NCBI GenBank assembly: GCA_017449065.1
Contig: JAFSKF010000010.1
Coordinates: 1-36,843, forward strand
Origin: Bacteroidales bacterium
GTDB lineage: Bacteria; Bacteroidota; Bacteroidia; Bacteroidales; UBA3663
Direction: 5' to 3'
DNA length: 36,843 bases
Shown: positions 33,795 through 36,843 of the stretch, one piece after another
Layout of the letters: each line of letters starts with the position of its first letter
Position numbering within the stretch: position 1 is the first letter of the stretch
Program-made: the position numbers and the translations under genes
The notes under the pieces: generated by a model
The model's input: the letters and a program-made list of their open reading frames with translations, nothing else
Told to the model about the DNA's origin: nothing
Database searches by the model: none

Positions 33795-34731
33795 GTCCTA
33801 ACGCTAAGTGTATGTCGTCCACGATTTTCCGTATTTCTTCGTAGCCTCCGAATTGGAGGTGAGAGGTCAGGTAATGCTCGAAGCTTCTCTCTCCGTGCTT
33901 ATCGTTTTTCGGGTCTTTTTTGGCTTCCTGACGCAGCCGGTTGCCCAGTTCCACCACGAGGTCATACACCTGGTGTCCGCGCACGAACAGGTAGCAGTTG
34001 TCGTGGCGCAGGCCCAGACTCTGACAGCGTGCTTCATACCAGATCGGATCTGCATCGGGATACAGATGCCTTAGGTGCTTCACCAGCTTGTGGGCACGTT
34101 CTTTCAGCTGTTGCAGCACCGGTGCTCCGTTGTTGGCGGTTGCATTGCTGCCGCACGTCAGGATGAGCAACCGGTGGAAAACCCTTTGCGGAAATATATC
34201 GGAGGCCACACTCAGCAAGTACAGCTGCCACACCAGCAGGGGATAGACAATGTAACTGTATTCGCGCAGGAACTTCACGAAATCGAACTTCAGCTCGTTG
34301 CCCCCGCAGGCTTCCATTTCTGCCAGGTTGGCATTCTCACCGAAGCAGAAATGATTTTCGAACGAATAGGTGTAGGTCTGCAGAATGTAGTGATGGGCAT
34401 CGATGTCTGCCTGCTGGTTCAGATAGCGGTAATCCGAATCGATGGCAATCCAGAAGTGTTCGTCCAGAAAATCCTTGTATTGCAGGCATTGGGTGCATCC
34501 GCAGGTGTCGTTGCCGGCAATGCTTCGCGAAGCCGTGATAAAGCGGAATTTGCCTTGCGGATAGGCATAGTGTAGCACCTTCGACCAAAAATTTACGTCG
34601 TTCTTGTTCTCTAAGTGGATGGCTGCCGTAGCACCGTACAGCTTCAGTTCTGCCTTAAAGCGCTTGGCTGCCAGCCTATAGAAGTTGTATTTCTCTTCGT
34701 CGGTATAATGCGGACGAGGTTCGATGTTCAT
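33760..34731 (-). CDS. DUF4435 (TOPRIM-like) protein, AriB-like
   Basis: The 323-residue protein matches DUF4435, a family with a TOPRIM-type fold. Glu41 in IHLENKNDVNFWSKVL and the Asp98-Ser-Asp100 pair in HFWIAIDSDYRYL are the expected metal-binding acids. A cysteine cluster, TCGCTQC (76-82), lies between them. The rest is mainly helical. In PARIS anti-phage systems AriB is a DUF4435 TOPRIM nuclease held inactive by the ATPase AriA. Here an ATPase gene lies 24 bases upstream in the same direction, so the pair has PARIS-like composition. DUF4435-ATPase pairs also occur widely in Bacteroidota chromosomes without a proven defence role. The 3' end overlaps the DUF5020 gene by 35 bases in antisense. 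Confidence 0.8.
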   Translation of the reverse strand: MNIEPRPHYTDEEKYNFYRLAAKRFKAELKLYGATAAIHLENKNDVNFWSKVLHYAYPQGKFRFITASRSIAGNDTCGCTQCLQYKDFLDEHFWIAIDSDYRYLNQQADIDAHHYILQTYTYSFENHFCFGENANLAEMEACGGNELKFDFVKFLREYSYIVYPLLVWQLYLLSVASDIFPQRVFHRLLILTCGSNATANNGAPVLQQLKERAHKLVKHLRHLYPDADPIWYEARCQSLGLRHDNCYLFVRGHQVYDLVVELGNRLRQEAKKDPKNDKHGERSFEHYLTSHLQFGGYEEIRKIVDDIHLALGLKTSTSEPASD

Positions 34732-34755
34732 GGCTATAGGAATAAACGGGTTGAG

Positions 34756-35610
34756 TTACTTGACGGAAGTTTCGGGTGTGGTGATGAGGTCGGACATGAA
34801 CACCAGCTTGTCTTCCCAGCCATCGGCAAAGATGCTTGGCGAGTGGGTCGTCATGATGATCTGACAGTTCGGATTGATGTCGAGCATCAGGTTGATCAGG
34901 CGGTCCTGCCATTCTACGTGCAGCGAAATCTCCGGTTCGTCGAGCAGAATCACATTCGGTTTGTCCTCCATCAGGAAGAGGGTGAAGAGCAGCAGGAGAA
35001 TCTGTTTTTCGCCTGCCGACAGTTTGTCCATCTGAATCGTGACGCGTCCTTTCTTGAAGATGACGCGGTTTTTGTCGTCAATCTCAATCCGTTTGCCCGT
35101 CGATGCAAACAGCATATTGATGAGGTCGAAGAACTTGTTGATACGTTCCTGTTTCTGCACCGCCGTCGAAAGATCCTTGAGCATACTCAGCCGGTAGTCG
35201 GAGAAGCTATAGACGCTGTCGGTGCGCTGATAGAGCACCGAATCGAGCGAGATGCCCAGTTGGGAGAGGGTCGATTTCTTCGAAGCCGGCACGTCGAACG
35301 TATTCACATAGTGGAAGCAATCGGTGCCCGGGAAGCCGCCGTGAGCGGGTTTGTGCACCATCTGCTTGCCGTCGAAGCTCATTTCTCCTGAGGTGGTCTT
35401 GACTGTCACTTTCGCTTTCAGCATACGGCAGAACTTGTCGTCCTTGGTCAGCACGGCCTTAATCAGGTTCAGCATCGTGGTCTTTCCGAAGCCGTTCTGT
35501 CCGACAATAATATTGATGCGAGGGTCGAGGTTGTGCCAGACGATGGTGGTATCGCCCCAAAGCGTCTGTATCTCGATATCGGTGATATAAACATAATTGC
35601 CTGTTTCCAT
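34756..35610 (-). CDS. ABC/SMC-type AAA ATPase partner of DUF4435, AriA-like
   Basis: The 284-residue soluble ATPase has Walker A GQNGFGKTT (37-45), a signature motif MDKLSAGEKQILLLLFTLFL, Walker B NVILLDEPEISLH and the switch His in IIMTTHSPSIF. It belongs to the AAA_15/AAA_21 (OLD/RecF-like) group. It is compact: the segment between Walker A and the signature is about 150 residues and contains no long coiled coil. It is the first gene of a two-gene operon with the DUF4435 gene, behind a full promoter. In PARIS the ATPase senses phage anti-restriction proteins; whether this copy does so is unknown. DNA-maintenance roles as in OLD or RecF relatives are the alternative. Confidence 0.85.
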   Translation of the reverse strand: METGNYVYITDIEIQTLWGDTTIVWHNLDPRINIIVGQNGFGKTTMLNLIKAVLTKDDKFCRMLKAKVTVKTTSGEMSFDGKQMVHKPAHGGFPGTDCFHYVNTFDVPASKKSTLSQLGISLDSVLYQRTDSVYSFSDYRLSMLKDLSTAVQKQERINKFFDLINMLFASTGKRIEIDDKNRVIFKKGRVTIQMDKLSAGEKQILLLLFTLFLMEDKPNVILLDEPEISLHVEWQDRLINLMLDINPNCQIIMTTHSPSIFADGWEDKLVFMSDLITTPETSVK

Positions 35611-35635
35611 ATGTTTTCCTGTTTTTATTTTGCCG

Positions 35636-35667
35636 CAAATATAGATGTTTTTTTCTGTATCTCCAAA
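35636..35667 (-). promoter_or_regulatory. Bacteroidota promoter for the ATPase-DUF4435 pair
   Basis: On the minus strand TTTG (35664-35667), exactly 20 bases, then TATATTTG (35636-35643), 25 bases before the ATPase start codon. This is a full consensus match. Confidence 0.85.
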
Positions 35668-35743
35668 TTTTTCTGTCTTTTTTTAAGTTAAGAAGGGAAA
35701 TAGGTAATCTTGCAAATTGATTCCGAATGGATTTGCAGGAAGT

Positions 35744-35777
35744 CATTTCATACAATAAAACATACATTTCGTACAAT
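35744..35777 (+). promoter_or_regulatory. Direct repeat, candidate LytTR-binding site
   Basis: CATTTCATACAAT (35744-35756) and CATTTCGTACAAT (35765-35777) differ at one position of 13 and start 21 bp apart, two helical turns. LytTR regulators typically bind two direct repeats about 21-22 bp apart upstream of their target promoter. The pair ends 38 bases before the -7 element of the LytTR gene, the right place for an activator. This suggests autoregulation. Confidence 0.6.
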
Positions 35778-35815
35778 TTTTCGCTATTTCTGCTTTTTAA
35801 TTGGAAAAAAATCCG

Positions 35816-35823
35816 TAACTTTG
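35816..35823 (+). promoter_or_regulatory. -7 element for the LytTR gene
   Basis: TAACTTTG matches TAnnTTTG, 46 bases before the start codon. No TTTG lies 19-21 bases upstream (the region reads GCTTTTTAATTGG), which fits a promoter that relies on an activator. Confidence 0.6.
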
Positions 35824-35869
35824 CAGCGCGAAAAGTTAAAGACTGTTTTGCAAAAACGAAAACCCGTTC

Positions 35870-36253
35870 ATGCCACAATATCTGACCATAAGCAACAGTA
35901 AGGAAATGTTCCGTTTCCGGAGCGACAGGATTGTCTATGTCGCTTCTGACGGCAACTATTCCGTAATCCACATGTCGGATGGGGACCAGCGGGTGGTGAT
36001 TCGGAAATTGCTTGAGATCGAGGAACTGATGGGAAAGCAGTTCTGTTCTTGTGTGTGCGAAAAGTTTATTCGCGTCGGGCGTGAACTGATTATCAACACG
36101 GATTATGTCTATTATATCAATCCGAACCGTCAGCAGATCCTGCTCTGCGATAATGAACGTGTCAAAGTCGAACTGAGTGCCCCGAAACAGGCGTTGAAGT
36201 TACTCAAGACCTATTTTGAGGAAAAATATACGACAGAGAATGGAAGAGATTAA
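35870..36253 (+). CDS. Stand-alone LytTR DNA-binding regulator
   Basis: The 127-residue protein is almost entirely a LytTR domain: FRFRSDRIVYVASDGNYSVI, RKLLEIEELMGKQF, EKFIRVGRELIINTDYVYYI and a final acidic and basic helix. The usual N-terminal receiver domain is absent, so it cannot be a normal response regulator and may sense through a partner or bind DNA constitutively. Direct repeats upstream with LytTR spacing point to self-control. Its last 14 bases overlap the start of the next gene, implying translational coupling. Confidence 0.8.
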   Translation: MPQYLTISNSKEMFRFRSDRIVYVASDGNYSVIHMSDGDQRVVIRKLLEIEELMGKQFCSCVCEKFIRVGRELIINTDYVYYINPNRQQILLCDNERVKVELSAPKQALKLLKTYFEEKYTTENGRD

Positions 36254-36671
36254 AGCAACACAAATACGGATTATCGGCCACACAGAGCCGTATATACCGC
36301 ATCAGAAACCGGATCGGCATCCGGCTTCGGTGCGGCGAGGGCGTGACTCGCTGGAACGGCAGAAACCATTTGAATTAGAGCGTCAGAAACGAGTTGAAAG
36401 TGAATTATTTTTTAGCCAGGAAAACACAACAAATTCGAAAAATAATAATAACGAGGCTAATTATTGCAATATTAGCAGTATCATTGTCGATAATGTGCCT
36501 TTAAAAATATATAAGAACGGTCTGAAGGCTGATTCTGAACAGAGTCTTTGTTTCCGTCGTGCCATTTGCCGTAAGGATGGTGAGACGCTCGTTATTGAAA
36601 GCGAGTCGCCTGTCTCTCTAAGCGATTTCAGGCATGCGCTCCATTCGTATGGCGTGCAGGACGCTTTCTGA
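36240..36671 (+). CDS. Unknown protein coupled to the LytTR regulator
   Basis: The start is the ATG at 36240 (MEEIKATQIRIIGHTEPYIP), which overlaps the LytTR gene by 14 bases; an alternative TTG at 36216 lies deeper in that gene. I do not recognise the 143-residue product. Residues 1-55 are basic and proline-containing (HQKPDRHPASVRRGRDSLER), then comes an Asn-rich linker (NTTNSKNNNNEANY, about 62-75) and a compact C-terminal part (about 76-143, ISSIIVDNVPLKIYKNGLKA to FRHALHSYGVQDAF). There is no signal peptide or membrane span. The layout suggests two small parts joined by a flexible linker. A role as partner or modulator of the regulator is inferred from overlap only. Confidence 0.65.
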   Translation: MEEIKATQIRIIGHTEPYIPHQKPDRHPASVRRGRDSLERQKPFELERQKRVESELFFSQENTTNSKNNNNEANYCNISSIIVDNVPLKIYKNGLKADSEQSLCFRRAICRKDGETLVIESESPVSLSDFRHALHSYGVQDAF

Positions 36672-36707
36672 ACGAAATTAAAATATATTGCGAAAGTTTT
36701 TTAATGG

Positions 36708-36804
36708 CACACAGAAAGCACGGAAATCACAGAAAATTAGTAGAATCCGTTCAATACGTGTTTGTTAACAAAATAATTTCTGTGTTTTCTGTGAGTTCTG
36801 TGTG
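36708..36804. repeat. Long imperfect inverted repeat built of CACAGAAA units
   Basis: The left arm (36708-36738) contains CACAGAAAG, CACGGAAAT and CACAGAAAA in a 9-bp rhythm. The right arm (36775-36804) read on the other strand gives the same order with small changes (CACAGAACT, CACAGAAAA, CACAGAAAT). The arms are about 30 bases long and enclose a 36-base AT-rich loop. The element follows the stop at 36671 by 36 bases and could fold as RNA to end or stabilise the LytTR transcript, or be a dispersed palindromic repeat. No gene is seen from 36672 to the right edge. Confidence 0.7.
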
Positions 36805-36843
36805 AAATTATAAAACACGCCTTTTGTGCAACAAAAAATCCAG

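Noticed and set aside
35870..36253. LytTR protein as the response regulator of the LytS-type kinase at 32114-33022
   Set aside because: It has no receiver domain to accept phosphate, is almost 3 kb away and is separated by genes on the opposite strand.

Overview
The window is chromosomal DNA from a member of the Bacteroidales, most likely Prevotellaceae or a close relative. The evidence is the repeated Bacteroidota promoter form (TTTG, 20 bases, TAnnTTTG), families largely confined to the phylum (DUF4290, DUF5020, Bacteroidota-type Wzi proteins), type IX secretion proteins (PorE-like, PorZ-like) and the shared C-terminal tail seen on secreted proteins. No rRNA, tRNA, CRISPR array, transposase or phage gene was found.

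Layout. (1) 1-600: the 5' end of a DUF4143-type ATPase gene (minus strand) behind three 13-bp motifs exactly 33 bp apart, then the 3' remnant of a secreted-protein gene. (2) 637-3795: a large secreted GH98 glycosidase. (3) 3948-16647: a polysaccharide region. A minus-strand half encodes Wzi, a lipoprotein, a small PglC/WbaP-type initiating phosphoglycosyltransferase, a polytopic WecA/MraY-like transferase fused to a GT2 domain, and an alginate-lyase-fold protein. A plus-strand half encodes two GT2s, an LD-carboxypeptidase, a PorZ-like propeller protein, another GT2 and a GT4. (4) 16591-25202: a tightly spaced minus-strand run of tsaB, DUF4290, glnS, a TPR protein, a DedA protein and tgt, with a flippase and a GT2 at its 3' end. 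(5) 25346-27352: a PorE-like lipoprotein. (6) 27483-33794: GH35, GH95, a LytS-type histidine kinase and a DUF5020 outer membrane protein in one direction; two of the spacers consist of C-rich tandem repeats. (7) 33760-35610: a DUF4435 (TOPRIM-like) protein with an ABC-type ATPase, the domain pair of PARIS defence systems. (8) 35870-36671: a stand-alone LytTR regulator overlapping a gene of unknown function.

How the genes may work together. The initiating transferases, glycosyltransferases, flippase and Wzi could build and display a surface glycan, but no Wzy polymerase, Wza/Wzc export genes or nucleotide-sugar genes are present, so the pathway must be completed elsewhere. PorZ of Porphyromonas gingivalis binds A-LPS, the glycan that anchors type IX cargo; a PorZ-like gene among glycosyltransferases therefore suggests, without proving, that this glycan serves such anchoring. 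GH98, GH95 and GH35 are activities expected for fucosylated or galactosylated host or dietary glycans; no SusC/SusD pair is present.

Least explained by standard annotation are the DUF4435-ATPase pair, the transferase fusion with its altered catalytic motif, the G-quadruplex-capable spacers, the 33-bp iterons, and the LytTR gene with 21-bp-phased repeats and its unknown partner.
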